Shown here one piece after another: positions 21,336-33,314 of a stretch of 64,000 nt of DNA. The stretch is from Cytidiella melzeri (Eukaryota > Basidiomycota > Agaricomycetes > Polyporales > Irpicaceae): NCBI GenBank assembly GCA_022592445.1, contig JABYQR010000040.1:1-64000 (forward strand), given 5' to 3'. A program made the position numbers and the translations under genes. The notes under the pieces were generated by a model. The model was not told where the DNA came from. It made no database searches and worked only from the letters and a program-made list of their open reading frames with translations. The stretch's first letter is position 1, and each line of letters opens with the position of its first letter.

Positions 21336-22110
21336 CCATAATGGGTAGGTAACTGCTGGTTCACAACACCCTATATCATCAAGGGATAATTTGTTCCTTT
21401 TTTGTGTATAGCCTGAGACTCGGAGGCCCCTGCTTCCGGGGCGCTCTCTCGAACGAAAAGCGCATTACATCTAGTAAGCTGTGCTGGACGATTGATTTTA
21501 TGTTTTACTCGCGTGTCGCCATGGCATGCAAGTTGCCAGTGGCGCATATCGCTCTCACATCACAAACAGGTTGCTTGTTTTATGATGTCTTCGCTTGTTG
21601 ATTTGTTTCAGGGCGCTCTCAACTTGTTCTGTGTCTCGCTCTTCACTGCCTTTCAGTTGAGCTCACACGTAGCGCGGCGCCCCCCTCTCCCCTTTGCCCC
21701 CCGGAGGCAAGTATCAATGCACTTGTTATAAACAACAGCTTACTACGTGGTCTCGAACCGTGGAAAGAAACGATCATGATGGTACTCGGCTCTAGCTGAA
21801 CAACCGTATGATAGCGTGATAAGACAATATATATGTGCAAGCAGTATACGTATACGAACGACAGGAGGTAAGCTCGAGAGAAGGCCTAGGCGGGCACTTG
21901 AATTTGAACGAGATCGCGCAATTGCAATTTGAGCTTGTAATGAGATTATGCCGACATCCAGCTGAACCCAAAAGGAGTATGTACTCCGAGCATAGAAAAA
22001 ATACGGCAATAGATAAGGCTAAGAAGTGTACAATTTGTAACAAAGACACAACCCTGCAGAATCTCAGGTCATACAGCACGTGAAGGGGTTTTTTTTTGGT
22101 GATTATCAGT
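21336..22110. other. Intergenic, no gene seen
   Basis: Short ORFs on both strands have no recognisable content. A small hairpin GCCCC...GGGGC lies near 21427-21443. A T-run and the 3' untranslated region of the phosphate transporter gene occupy the right end. Confidence 0.5.
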
Positions 22111-24034
22111 TTATACGACAGGCTGAGACACCCGGGGTGCAGCAGGGCCACGGATGAAGCCTTGTTGGTCTTCGTTCGACAGGTCCTCGAGCGAGCGGCC
22201 CTTGGTCTCGGGGAGGAGGAGCGTGGAGAAGATACCGGTCAACATGAAGAAAGCAAAGATCTCCAAACTGCGCGAGAGTCAGTGGATTGTTATAAATGCA
22301 GAATGTAAGAGAGATTGACAACGTACATGTGACCGACGAATCTGTTCGAGCCGCCGATATCCTTGAGACGAGCAAAACCAACCTGAGCGACGACGGCGCC
22401 GAGCTTGCCAGACGCAGCAGAGATACCATGACCTGTACTCCTGTAACGAGTGGGGAAGATTTCACCCGGGACGATGAAAGTGGTGGTGTTGGGACCAAAG
22501 TTCTGGAAGAAGTTGGCCAAGCAGTAGAGGAAAACGAAAGCCTTCGACGCTGCAGGAGTGGCAATGAGCTTGTCGTAACCAAAGCCCATGCAGCAGAAGA
22601 GAATAGTGAGCATGACGAAACCCATGAGCTGAATGGGCTTGCGACCCCAACTGTCGACGAAAAGGAAGGTAGCCCAGTAGCCAGGAATGAGACCGGCGGC
22701 GATGAGGATCATGTTACCGAGGGCGATGTTCTTGAGGTTGGTGTACACCTTCAAGCCGCCAGTGAGGGAAGCAGAAGGAGTACCGAAGCCGATGGCCTGC
22801 AGGATGATAGCCGAGTTGAGACCAAGCCCGTAGAAGGCAATCTGTGAGGCGATTGGATGAGCACGGATGAAGAAGAAAAAAGCATGGATAACTCACGTCA
22901 AGAGCGAACCAAGAGTAAGAAGTACCGATGAGGATCTTCGCGTTCTCCCACTTTCCAAAGTAGGCACGGAAATCAGATTTGGTTGCTTTGGGGGCCTGAA
23001 CACGCTCGATGGTGGTATCGGGATCAACGTAGTACGTGCCAGAGGTGAGGAAGTTGTCGACGTCCTGGGTGGCCTGCTGGACATTGCGCTCGATATCCAT
23101 AGTGAAACGAGGGGTCTCGGGGATGGTAAGACGGAAGTAGAGCGCAATCACACCGGGAACGCAGCCAAGACCGATGAGGATACGCCACATCTGGTCGACG
23201 TGGGGGAGGACAGCAGGGTTGTCGTGGAGGATGGAGCCCTTGTACGCGTGAACAATGATAAGAGCGACGAGGGCGCCAGCAAACTGACCCCAGCCTTGGT
23301 TGGCGAAGACGGCGGTCATAAGACGACCACGAATGTGGGTCGCGGCGAACTCGGAAGAGATGACGGCGGACAAGGGATAGTCGCCTCCGATACCAATACC
23401 CATTATTCCACGCCATACGATGATCACGCCAATGACGTTGACTGCGTGGGCCTGTCCAGCGACAGCCTGACCAAAGGTGGCAACAATGATGATCATGAGC
23501 TCGATACCGTCTGCGCATATCATCAGCCTTGAGACTTGTGCAGACGGCGAACAAAGTGAACATACACATGCGCTTACGACCGACGACATCTGCAAGCCAG
23601 CCGAAAACCAATTGACCGATGAGGTTACCGATGGGAGTAGCGACCTTGACTCCGAGATCCTGGTTTGTGCTGAGCTTTTGTCCCTTGCCATAGACATAGC
23701 CCAACATGGTAGAAGCAATGTTGATGGCGAAAATATCGTAGCTGAGACAGAGACAGCAGCATGAGACGGGTAATTCATGAGATAAGAGATAGAGACGAAC
23801 GCATCGGTGAAGAAACCGACACCGGCAACCAAGGTGACCTTGAAGTGGAAGTAACTACATAGCGAATGGTCAGCTGGGTGAAGGGCAGAACATATGCAGG
23901 GAGACAACATACGAGAACTTGGCATTGTCGACCTCAGCGAGGGCTGCCCTCCTCTTCTCGTCGAGGGTGTATGGAACGGCGCCCTGCTTTGGGTCGCTGG
24001 TGTCAGAGGCCTTGTCGTTGACGTAGTTGGCCAT
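22111..24034 (-). CDS. PHO84: Pho84-type inorganic phosphate transporter
   Basis: Major-facilitator proton/phosphate symporter of the plasma membrane. Six exons: 24034-23913, 23854-23801, 23741-23566, 23510-22897, 22841-22327, 22267-22111; five introns of 55-59 nt, total 1,638 nt, 545 residues, as usual for the family. The protein starts MANYVNDK and has about 12 membrane helices. The family-typical GVGFFTDAYDIFAINI, GWLADVVGRKRMYG, GIGIGGDYPLSAVISSEFA, VPGEIFPTRYRSTGHGISAA and LPETKGRSL are all present, including the D-Y pair of the phosphate site. The donor of intron 2 is the weaker GTTCGT. A TTTAAATA box lies about 100 bp upstream (near 24133), and two GCACGTT motifs follow further up. The gene appears intact. 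Long antisense frames across it are shadows. Confidence 0.96.
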
Positions 24035-24189
24035 TGGAGAGTCTCTTCTGCGCCTGGGTGAGTTTTAGAGGCGGCGGAGGGAAAGGGGAGGTGGACTCGG
24101 GAGACGGAGACATTGAGAAGACGGGCGCAAGGTATTTAAAGCAGTCTAGAGAAGAAGGCTGGATGTGAAGAGTCCCACGTATGGTGCCT

Positions 24190-24270
24190 GCACGTTCGTC
24201 AGCGTCGCCCAATCGCAGTGCGCCATTCTAGATGTCATCAATCTGTGCCATACGGCGCTTCTGCACGTTT
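24190..24270 (-). promoter_or_regulatory. Two GCACGTT motifs upstream of the phosphate transporter
   Basis: GCACGTT occurs at 24190-24196 and at 24263-24269, about 160 and 230 bp upstream of the start codon. In yeasts, Pho4 binds CACGTG and CACGTT in phosphate-responsive promoters. Whether this basidiomycete uses a Pho4-like factor here is inference; two copies of a 7-mer are suggestive only. Confidence 0.3.
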
Positions 24271-27200
24271 GTCTGTCAGTCCATGTCGAGCGCCGCCCTT
24301 GATTATTAATTGCCAGCTGATATACAATTTTGCAGAGACGATAGTGCAAGAATACCCGTGGCCAGTGTGTGTTCCGCTGCTCTCCCTACATCCAGCATCC
24401 AACATTCTTCTCTTCTCTTCGCTGCACAACATTGCATATTCGGGTGCTGTCAGATACAGATGCAGATGCTGTCTGGGTGGCCACCCTCGGCATCCTGCAC
24501 GGCACCCCCCTCTCAGCCAAATGCTTCCTGACCGTTCGTTCCGTCCTCGCAGATCAGCCAAGTACAGGCGCAAGAGCAGTCTCTCATGCGCTCAGAGTCT
24601 AGTGCCCTCTCGCGGAGCACTCTGACATAGGGCCGCCTGGCAAACGTGGATGTGGGCGCATGTATAAAGCTCTGGGTCGGCACACAGATCACTTCTTGCG
24701 TTCCTGGGAACGTTCGCACAGTCCGTTTTAATTGTGCCTTTCCTTCCAAAGAACTTTCTCATCTCCATCTTACTGGCCTAGATCGCAATCTGAATCCACA
24801 ATAACAGGCTATAATAGCGCGCGAGTCATGGACGACGGAGCACATGAAGACTCAGACTTGTATACTCCAGCCCGTCAGCTCCGCGAACCTCGAGTTCATC
24901 CCCAGACACGGCATGTCAATATCTTCAAGAACATGTGCAACAAGTCGACCAACTGCGTAGCAGTAACACACACCTTCGAACCCGTCTATGATGGTGTTCG
25001 TGAGTCACTACAAGTTGTTTACTTTCTTTGCTCCGTCGCGTTTGGACTGTGTTGCTCAAACAATCTTCGAAACTTCCCGATGCCGATTAGGAGAGAACAG
25101 ATGCGAGTGAAACACTCACTGGCACTCAAGCGGTTTCGATTGCCTTAGCAGACCGTAGCGGCTTCGAGGTATGTCCAGTCAAGCGCAACTCCCATTTTCG
25201 TACTTTGTTCTCTTACACAATCAACAATCGAGACTCGCAGGCCATGGTGATACAAACACACTGCGCAGTCGATTTTCTCAACGTTTAGCCTTTGAAAGGA
25301 CCGAGTTGGGCGCATCAAGTCTTTGGCTGGCCCGGAGCTTGGCCTGATCAGTCAATCCCCTCCAGGATCGCGAACGTGCATACAAGTACACTCTCGCATC
25401 CGATGTTCTGAAAGTGAGGTAAACATTTTTTCCCTCTATGAATTCAGACGCAGTGCTTGCAAATCAGACTTAATCAGGTGGCGGGACGGAAACGATGTCG
25501 GTGTGTATCGCTCAGTTTCTGCCCCCTGGATGAGCGAGACTGATCATTGAACAAGACAAAAACTCGTAAGGATGCACCATTGACTGCGTTTGATGTCCTA
25601 CGCCTCCTTGACTCTACTTGCTCTGTGCCCTGGACGCGGAAAGCGGCGACCATCATGATGACACGCACTGGCAGGGGCTTCATATATATTGGACACGTTC
25701 GTCACATTGCTATTGCCGCCAGCGGCCAGAGTTGTACTCGGTGCTTGACTACGCATGATCAATAGTCGTGATGGCAGCTCAGCAAGTACTCCAGCACTTA
25801 CTCTGGCCTCTCACATTAGGTTCATCTTCCTCCCTTCGTCGATGGCTCGAACAAAACGACTGCATCATTTCGGCGACAGCGATCGTCTTGGGCCAGACAA
25901 AGCGGTGCTCAACGTTCCGGGAACCCGATGCAGGTCTCCAACTCTAGATCTTGATATATTTTTTCCTGGGCTAGGCAGCCCTGCTATGCCGGTTCTCACT
26001 ACCACTCTCAGATGTCTTGGACGTGGAAAGCGCAATTTGCTAGTCCCGGCCGTTTTCGCTCAAACGGGTTGAAGTCTTCAACAGAATGCTGTCGTACAGT
26101 CCCTTGATGTCAACTTGACTCAAATCGCCGTCAAACATGGACCCCGCTCTGTCGAGAGCCCCCAGTGGCACCCTGTTGTGGCATAGCGATCTGCAACATC
26201 TTAAGCTTCAAGTTGGCCTGGCTGCGCTCTTTGCATCCGAACGGATACGAAAGGGCACTGGCAAGTGGCGCGGCGCGTGGTACGGTGGATTACATCTCGA
26301 AAGGAGCGGCGTTGTCACGGTCATGGTCCACTGCAGTGCCAAACCCTCGAGCTCGGTGTCTGACTGACTCATGGGTCATGCACCGCTTGCAGCTGCTCTG
26401 TCAAACAGACTTAGATCCAAATTTAGTGAGCCGTTGTTGAACTGTTGGATATTCACTCATGCCGGCCGGCCGTGTCGACATCCCAATACTATCAGCGATA
26501 GCTCGGCTGAGGTCTTCGGACGTGTATCAAGTCGCACATCGACCTAGACCAGTGTAATAGTCTCCGGCGAGGCCGCTTAGGTATGTGTTCAGAGGCTGTT
26601 GATTGAATTCAAACTTTGACCCTTAACGTTAAACTCCTGAATGGATCACCACACGGCCAGCTATCTTCTCCTAATCATGACCAACTCGTGTGCTGCAGGT
26701 GAATCGAACTGCATAGGACCAGAGCGGACAGCTCCTGCTGCCACGCTTGACAAAACGTTTTTCGTTATCGCTGCCAATTGCAAGAGCACGGCCACGCATG
26801 TCGCACGAGGTGTCCACGCTGTCTAACGGTGGGTTCAACGAGTGCAGAAAGGTGCATTGTATGAGGTCTGTAAGTATCTACCACACTCGTGCCGCAGTCT
26901 TCTGGAAAAAGTAAGTTTACGAGCGTCGACTGCTGCGCGTTTGCCTTGCTGATCTTTCTCACCTTACTGCTTGGGCGACATCTACCCTTACGTGGCGCCT
27001 GAGTTTTGCGAACCCTTCGCGGGATGGATTTCAAGAAGCTTGTGTGACATTGGCCCGCATAGTCATACTTCCCTTGACGTTGTCAATGGCTGGCAGCTCC
27101 AAAATCCACCCCGCCCACTACCCCACGGCTCCATTCAGCATGAACACAAGCATACGCTTGCCAATCTGCAGAAAGCCTACTCCAGGGGATTAGGTTGTAC

Positions 27201-28306
27201 CCGCTCTCTAGTGCGCAGGAGGATAGGGATAAAGTTGATATGTGTGGAGGGTATCTTTTACCGCAAAGGGGCAGTCGAGAACGTGGAATGGGGAGGGGCC
27301 CGATTGCACAATTGACTCCTCCGTACGGGCGGGTATCGCCAAAGGAGAGCGGACCTGCACGTGTGAGTAGACGAGAAGGGCGATGCGCTTCTGGCATAAA
27401 CGAAGTGTATGCAGCTTGTGTATGACGTCCTTTGTTTTTCAGTTGTGCATGTCTCTAGATAGATGGTCAACAGATTACCCTCAACCACGGGTACCCGTTC
27501 CGCATTGTCGTTCCAAGGCATAATGGCGCACGCTGGGTGACGTGGGTAAGTCAAGCCTAGGTCACGGTGTCGCCCAAAGAGTTAGAAACCTGTTGTGATT
27601 GTCAGGATTACAAATCTCACCTCAGGTTACCGATCTTCAGGTGCCGGTATCCTATCCAACAGAGGATACGCAAGCTGTCTGCTGAAACGAGATGGCGACC
27701 ACTGAGGACGGGCAGTCCAAAGTCCCACCTCTTCAACGAGTAGTTTCCTCACTCTGTCAATGCGGATTCGAACGTCGACAGGGCGAGTCGACCGACGTAT
27801 ATTTTGTTCGCGGCCATGTGTATAGGTGGCCCTTAACGGTGAGGGAGGCAAGTGCGACACTCCCCTCGGACGATGTTTGACTACATGAGAAACGTTTACA
27901 GTCGTGCGATGGAACGACAATGCCTAGAGTCGGACTGCCAGAATGTGAGAGGGTATTCATTCGGGGTTTGGCAAAACCGAATTTTAGTGTGAATGGTCTA
28001 TGGAGGCGTCAGTATAATGCAGAATGAAGGGTTGAATTGCCGCTACCAACAAGTTTGATAACGACCGCCGCGGTCCTAGTACTCTCGAGTCTAGTTTGTG
28101 TTGGATGCTCCTCGTTCTCATTACCACATTGGCAGGCGAGTACACAGGTGGCGGTCGCACACAAGTGGCGATTGGCGCTAACAAGAGCTCTGCAACGCAC
28201 CTTGGAGCCTGACTTCATTTCGCAACACATGTCGTAAATACGACCGGCGCACAACCGACGCTCTCTACCACCGCCGTCTTCAGCACTCATCTTTCGCCTT
28301 GTTGCT
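24271..28306. other. Four-kilobase stretch without a recognisable gene
   Basis: Many short ORFs on both strands, none with a recognisable domain and no exon chain that extends well. The best single candidate is an open stretch from the ATG at 24828 (starting MDDGAHEDSDLY) that reaches a donor-like GTGAGT near 25003, possibly the first exon of an unrecognised gene. No LTRs, inverted repeats or tRNA-like folds were noticed. It may hold decayed repeats or non-coding transcription units. Confidence 0.45.
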
Positions 28307-30998
28307 ATGGGCCTGAGGGCTCCCCGACTGATATTTCTGGTCATATTCGTGATCAACTGCATCCTCTGGTCAAACTCTCGTTACGCTCAGTCATCATCTA
28401 TATCATCCTATCGTCCGGCGCAATTGTCTCTGGTGAAGAGAAGTTTGAACTATGGCGGATCTCTCATAGGACTGGCGAACACAAACGGTTCTTTAGCTAA
28501 TGAGGACGACCAGGTGCGCTGTGCTGCATATCTTAAATTGCTAAAGGTTAACGAGTTTCCAGTGCTTTCCGTACGCCCTACCTACGGAGCAGCAATGCAC
28601 CAACGTACAAGACGAGTGCAAACTACCCCACACAGTGCTCTCAATCCCTTACGCAGAAAACTACTTTTGCGCTAAACCACCTCTCCGCTCTGCAATCTTT
28701 GCCGGCTACCTCGTATGGCTTGTCTTCCTCTTCTCCACCCTGGGCATCAGCGCGTCTGATTTCTTCTGTCCTAACCTTGGGACACTAGCCCAAATCCTTG
28801 GTCTCGATGAGGACGTCGCAGGGGTGACGTTTCTTGCGTTCGGGAACGGCAGCCCAGACCTGTTCTCGACGTTCTCTGCCATGCGCGAAGACTCTGGCGG
28901 GTTGGCTATAGGCGAGCTGCTAGGTGCCGCAGCGTTCGTCACGTCTTGTGTCGTCGGTTCAATGTGCATCATCAAGCCATTCAGGGTGGACCGCGCGCCA
29001 TTTATCCGAGACGTCGGGTTCTTCACTATCGCTGTGATGCTGCTCATGGTCGTGCTGTGGGATAGTAAAATCGAATTGTGGGAGGCCGAGATGCTCATTG
29101 TACTCTATCTCGTATATGTGGTCATTGTGGTTGCGAGCTCATGGTGGGAGCGGAGGAGAGTAAGGAGGCTGCAGCGGGAGGACTTGATGCGCGATGAATA
29201 TAGAGAGGAAGCTTTAGTTCGAGAGCCGTACCGTGACAATCGTCAGTACCTCCTTATTTACTTGATATTTGAATCTACTTATGAACTTGTATATCTACAG
29301 CTTCTTCGGACTTGCTGCAAATCCCTGACAGTGGTAGCGGAAGGGGTCGAGCTATCTCGGCACCTGGTCCCCTACCTCACCTTGGCCTGGACCTTCCTGT
29401 TCGCCCCCATACGCGAGACTCATCTCCTCACTCACACATGGTCCGAACACCAAGCTCTCATCTCAGCCACATGCCATCCTTCTCACTGATTGGAGCACTA
29501 GAATTCCGTCGCGTCGTGACTTCCTTGCAGGAACAGGCCGCAGGCTCTCGTTTGAGTTTGTTTGATAGTCCTGTCACCCCGTACCCCGGTGGTCACTACC
29601 ACAGTCCTCATTACCATTCTCGACATCACAGCTCGCACTCTCGCTCTCGCACACCTGTTCACGACCGCGAACGAGATCCGTGGGAAGCTGCTCTCGGAAA
29701 CGTGCCTCTCGAACAGCGGTCGCCGCAAATAGTCATCAACGACCGTGATCCCATGGATGACCAGGAAACGGTCATGCCTATGACGACGCATACACCTGCC
29801 CCATCCACCTTTCCAGATAGCGACACCGAAACTGATCAATACATGCCTCCGACCAAACGGCAGAGAATGTTCAGAACCCTGGGTCAAATATACCACGTCC
29901 TCTTCCCAACTTTGCACAATTTCAGGTCAAAGTCTATGCTGGGCATGGTGGCCGCCGTTCTTGCGACGCCAGCAGTTTTAGCTCTAACTCTGACGTTACC
30001 TGTTGTCGTGACGGACCACCATGGCTCGTTTCCGCCCATTGAGAAACCGGAGAATGTCGGGAGGTTGGTCGACTTCGAGGAGGAAGGAGTAGAGAGGGCA
30101 CTTGTCGCTGAGGAAGAGGTGGAAGAGGACATGCATGAGCTCCAGTACGACAAGTGGCTGATGGCGGTGCAGTGCGTTCTGGGGCCGCTGTTCTGCGTCG
30201 CGGTCCTGTTTGGTAATGTTATAACGCTTATTGGTGTAGCGGGACTTAAGACTAACGTGCAAGGTCTATATGCAGATGGAACGCGACATGAGCCGTGGTT
30301 GTTACTGGCAATGGGTGTGGCTGGTATCACTATTGGAATTCTTGTAGCTGTGTTTGGTGGTACTGGCGACAGCACGTATGCACGACTCGCTCGTTGTACG
30401 ATGGGATTTTTTGTGGCTATGGTCTGGATTATGGCAATAGCAGACGAAGTCGTCGAAGTACTCCAGGTTCGTTGTCTTTGAGCTCTCATCACGCAGCTAA
30501 CATCATGAACACTTGTTTGTCCTCTGGTAGACGTTCGGCCTTATTTTTGGTCTGTCAGACGCCATCATCGGACTCACCGTTTTCGCGATGGGCAACTCGC
30601 TTGCCGACCTAGTGGCAAACATGAGTGTAGCAGTGAGTTTTTTTTCCACCTGTCTGCTCATCATTTATCTCTTATATGCCTCCCTCTAGGTCTTCGCACC
30701 CATTATGGGTTTCTCAGCCTGCTTTGGTGGTCCCATGCTCAACATCCTCCTTGGCATAGGCATCTCTGGCACCTACATCATTTCCAAATCGTCTGAAGAC
30801 CACTATCCTCTGGCTTTCAATACCACCCTCCTCGTTACCAGTGCGGGTCTGCTCGGGTTCCTCGTCGCCACTCTCATCTTCGTGCCCTGGAACAAGTATT
30901 TCTTACCTCGGAGTTGGGGTATTGCGCTTATTGTTGCTTACATTTGTCTTATGACCGCTAATATTGTTATCGAGGTGTTGACGAACACCAGCTCATAG
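28307..30998 (+). CDS. Sodium/calcium exchanger family protein (NCX/NCLX-type)
   Basis: Cation/Ca2+ antiporter, probably of an endomembrane or mitochondrial membrane. Five exons: 28307-28513, 28563-29241, 29301-30466, 30531-30632, 30690-30998; 820 residues. The N-terminus is hydrophobic (MGLRAPRLIFLVIFVIN). A Cys-rich lumenal segment with ECKLPHTVLSIPYAENYFC is conserved in the NCLX/SLC8B1 branch. The alpha-1 repeat reads GVTFLAFGNGSPDLFSTFSAM and the alpha-2 repeat reads GLTVFAMGNSLADLVANMSVA, both intact. Between the halves lies a long, disordered cytosolic loop with a His/Ser-rich stretch (YHSPHYHSRHHSSHS is typical) and acidic runs. The 3' end converges on the DapA-like gene, 251 bp away. 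Confidence 0.94.
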
Positions 30999-31249
30999 TA
31001 CTTCCTAGAAACTCAATCCGACTTGGACGTGGCTTGCTGACTAGCATCTAATTGGACTCTTCATACATATCATCTGCAACCGCTGCTTTATCTCGTTCTA
31101 TCGAATGGATGCATATTTATCTACAAGGATCATGTCTAGTCACGATGCTCATGCCGAAGAACATTTGTATGTTACCTTTGTGGGACTACGAGATTTACTC
31201 GGAGGACTCAAACAAAGCATGAATTTGATGCATGTAAATGATTTCCCTT

Positions 31250-32309
31250 CTACAACGACTTTTCAAGCTGTATGGCCTCCGCCAATTTACTTATTGTCGC
31301 TACTCTGTCTGCATCTAGTGGCGCCAACGGACCTCGCACGAAAGGCTCTCCATACCCAAAATGTCTCGACACAACCGCTTTGATACCCGCTATACTTCCC
31401 AGCTTTCCGAGTTCCCAGTCCGCCTGGCCCAGTAAGCCTTGAAGCTTCACGGCCTCGTCCAGCTTCCCCTCCTTGTACAACTTCAGAAGCCGCACATGTG
31501 CCTTTGGGACCACGTTTGGCAGAGCACCGATCACTCCAGCACTACCCGAGATGAGTCCCTGCAGGAAGACGTCGGATTTTCCGGGAAAAGCAGCGAATTC
31601 GGAGGCAGGGACGGAGGAGACGATGCGTTGTAGCTTTCCGATGTTCCCGCAGGAGAGTTTTGTGCCGACGATGCGTGGGTGTTGGGCGAGGGTGGAGATG
31701 ATGTCCGAGTCGAGATCGATGCCTGCCGTTACGACAGGAAAGTTGTATATCATGATAGGAATAGGAGAGGCGTCTGCAACCTTTTGGTATACGTTGTTCA
31801 GTTAACTTCTTGACGGTAGGATATGGAGAGTTAAAACTCACGGCGTGGAAGAATCGGGTGATGTTAGGTTTGGTCATCTGAGGAGGCCAGGTGGAGGGTG
31901 TCAGGACGAGTGCGTGTGATGCGCCAGCATCTGCAGCATCCTGGCACAGCTTGAGTGTCTCCTTCGTCGACTGTCCACCAGTTCCGGCGATGACTAGAAC
32001 ATCTTTGTACCCATTCTGATCGAGAGTGTCTCTTGTCAGACGGATAGCCTGCTTTCGCTCGTCGTGCAAAAGTAGTTGTGCTTCACCGTTGCTGCCTTGA
32101 ACGAGAATACCTGTGACACCTCCCTGGGAGTAGTATCGTCGTGGTACTGTACGGTCAGCTGGGACTGCTTCTGAGCGTTGAGTGATTAGAACGACGACTA
32201 CCTGAGCGAGTCTGAGGATATGTTTTTTGATTGACTCTTCGTCGAGGTTCTCTTTCTGGTCAAGAAAAAGAACGGCTGGGACATAAATGCCAAAAGGTGG
32301 AGGAGACAT
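31250..32309 (-). CDS. DapA-like (dihydrodipicolinate synthase family) aldolase
   Basis: Class I aldolase of the DHDPS/N-acetylneuraminate lyase family; in fungi these usually act on 2-keto acids or 4-hydroxy-2-oxoglutarate, so the exact substrate is uncertain. Three exons: 32309-32202, 32123-31842, 31780-31250; 306 residues, normal for the family. The Schiff-base lysine lies in GTKLSCGN, the catalytic tyrosine in MIYNFP, and GSNGE corresponds to the GxxGE substrate loop. Intron 1 is 78 nt and intron 2 is 61 nt. It shares a 201-bp divergent promoter with the SCP2 gene. Lysine biosynthesis is unlikely, since fungi use the alpha-aminoadipate route. Confidence 0.92.
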
Positions 32310-32510
32310 TTTGTGCAGGGCTGAACTTGATCGAGTGCTTTGATCTTGTCCTGCATTGGTGGTAATCGATCAGCAGAGATGAAATCGGGTCAAGAAGTGC
32401 CCACTTTCACATGCATTCGGGCCTAGTAGCTCTTCTGCCCCAACGGTTGGATATTACTCAGTCGCGACTTGCCTCTCACCCACAACAATCTCTGTTATCC
32501 CCCACTCAAC

Positions 32511-33131
32511 ATGTCTGACATCCAAGAGCCAGGGTTCAAGGCTAGTCAATCCTCACTACCCTCGTTCTACCATAAACACTGACAAGTTGGCTCAGTCCTC
32601 CGAGATCCTTGCTGGGCTGGCAAAGGTCTTCGACAGCTACAACGACGAGGAGAAAAAGGGACGGATAAAGAAGGCATGTACAGCCAGACTGTCTTGTTCT
32701 CTACATGCTGACTGGCGAAGGAGACAGACCAATGGCATTTTCGAGTTGCAAATCAAGAACGCAGAAGGCAAGGAGGCTACGTGGACAATTGACTTGAAGA
32801 ACACCGGTTCTATCTACAAGGGCAAGGCAAAGCAAAAGGCAAACGTGACCATCATCTTGTCCGACGACACATTTCAGCAGCTGTCAGACGGCAAGGTATG
32901 TTCTCAGTGTTAAAGGGTTCACGTTCATCTCCCGCCAACCCAGACTCACAATATGAGAACAGCTGGATGGACAGAAGGCATTCATGACTGGCAAGCTCAG
33001 GACGAAAGGCAACATGATGTTCGCCACAAAACTGGACGATGTGTTGAAGGTACGTCAGAAGCTCTCATACGACAAGACAGCTATTCACATGTTCGGGTCG
33101 ACAGGCCACCAAGACAAAGGCGAAGCTGTAG
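32511..33131 (+). CDS. SCP2 sterol-carrier/lipid-transfer protein, peroxisomal
   Basis: Small lipid-binding protein of the SCP2 family, expected in peroxisomes. Proposed exons: 32511-32540, 32596-32673, 32728-32895, 32963-33049, 33105-33131; 129 residues, right for the family. SCP2 motifs are GIFELQIKNAEGKEATWTID, VTIILSDDTFQQL and KAFMTGKLRTKGNMMFATKL. The C-terminus is AKL, a type 1 peroxisomal signal. The first two introns need GC-AG splicing: AAG|GCTAGT at 32541 and AAG|GCATGT at 32674; no GT donor keeps the frame. Intron 2 is 54 nt with no stop, so retention would add 18 residues. The acceptor of intron 1 could also be 32586. Confidence 0.93.
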
Positions 33132-33314
33132 AGTACCCACCTGATTAATACACCATATGTTTCACCACTAGATACCGTATGATCAGAAGAACGCGTGACG
33201 CCTTCAGCCAGAAGAGAGTAAACAATATCATGCGAAGTGGGGGTCAACGATCCGTACTGAGTAACTCCGAACAACACAAAACGGGAAGAACATCCATACA
33301 AAGGAAAGCAGAGA

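Noticed and set aside
22296..23532. Long + strand frames of 183 and 221 codons
   Set aside because: They lie antisense to the phosphate transporter, whose exons and motifs are unambiguous.
31439..31805. + strand frames of 64 and 110 codons
   Set aside because: They are antisense to the last exon of the DapA-like aldolase.
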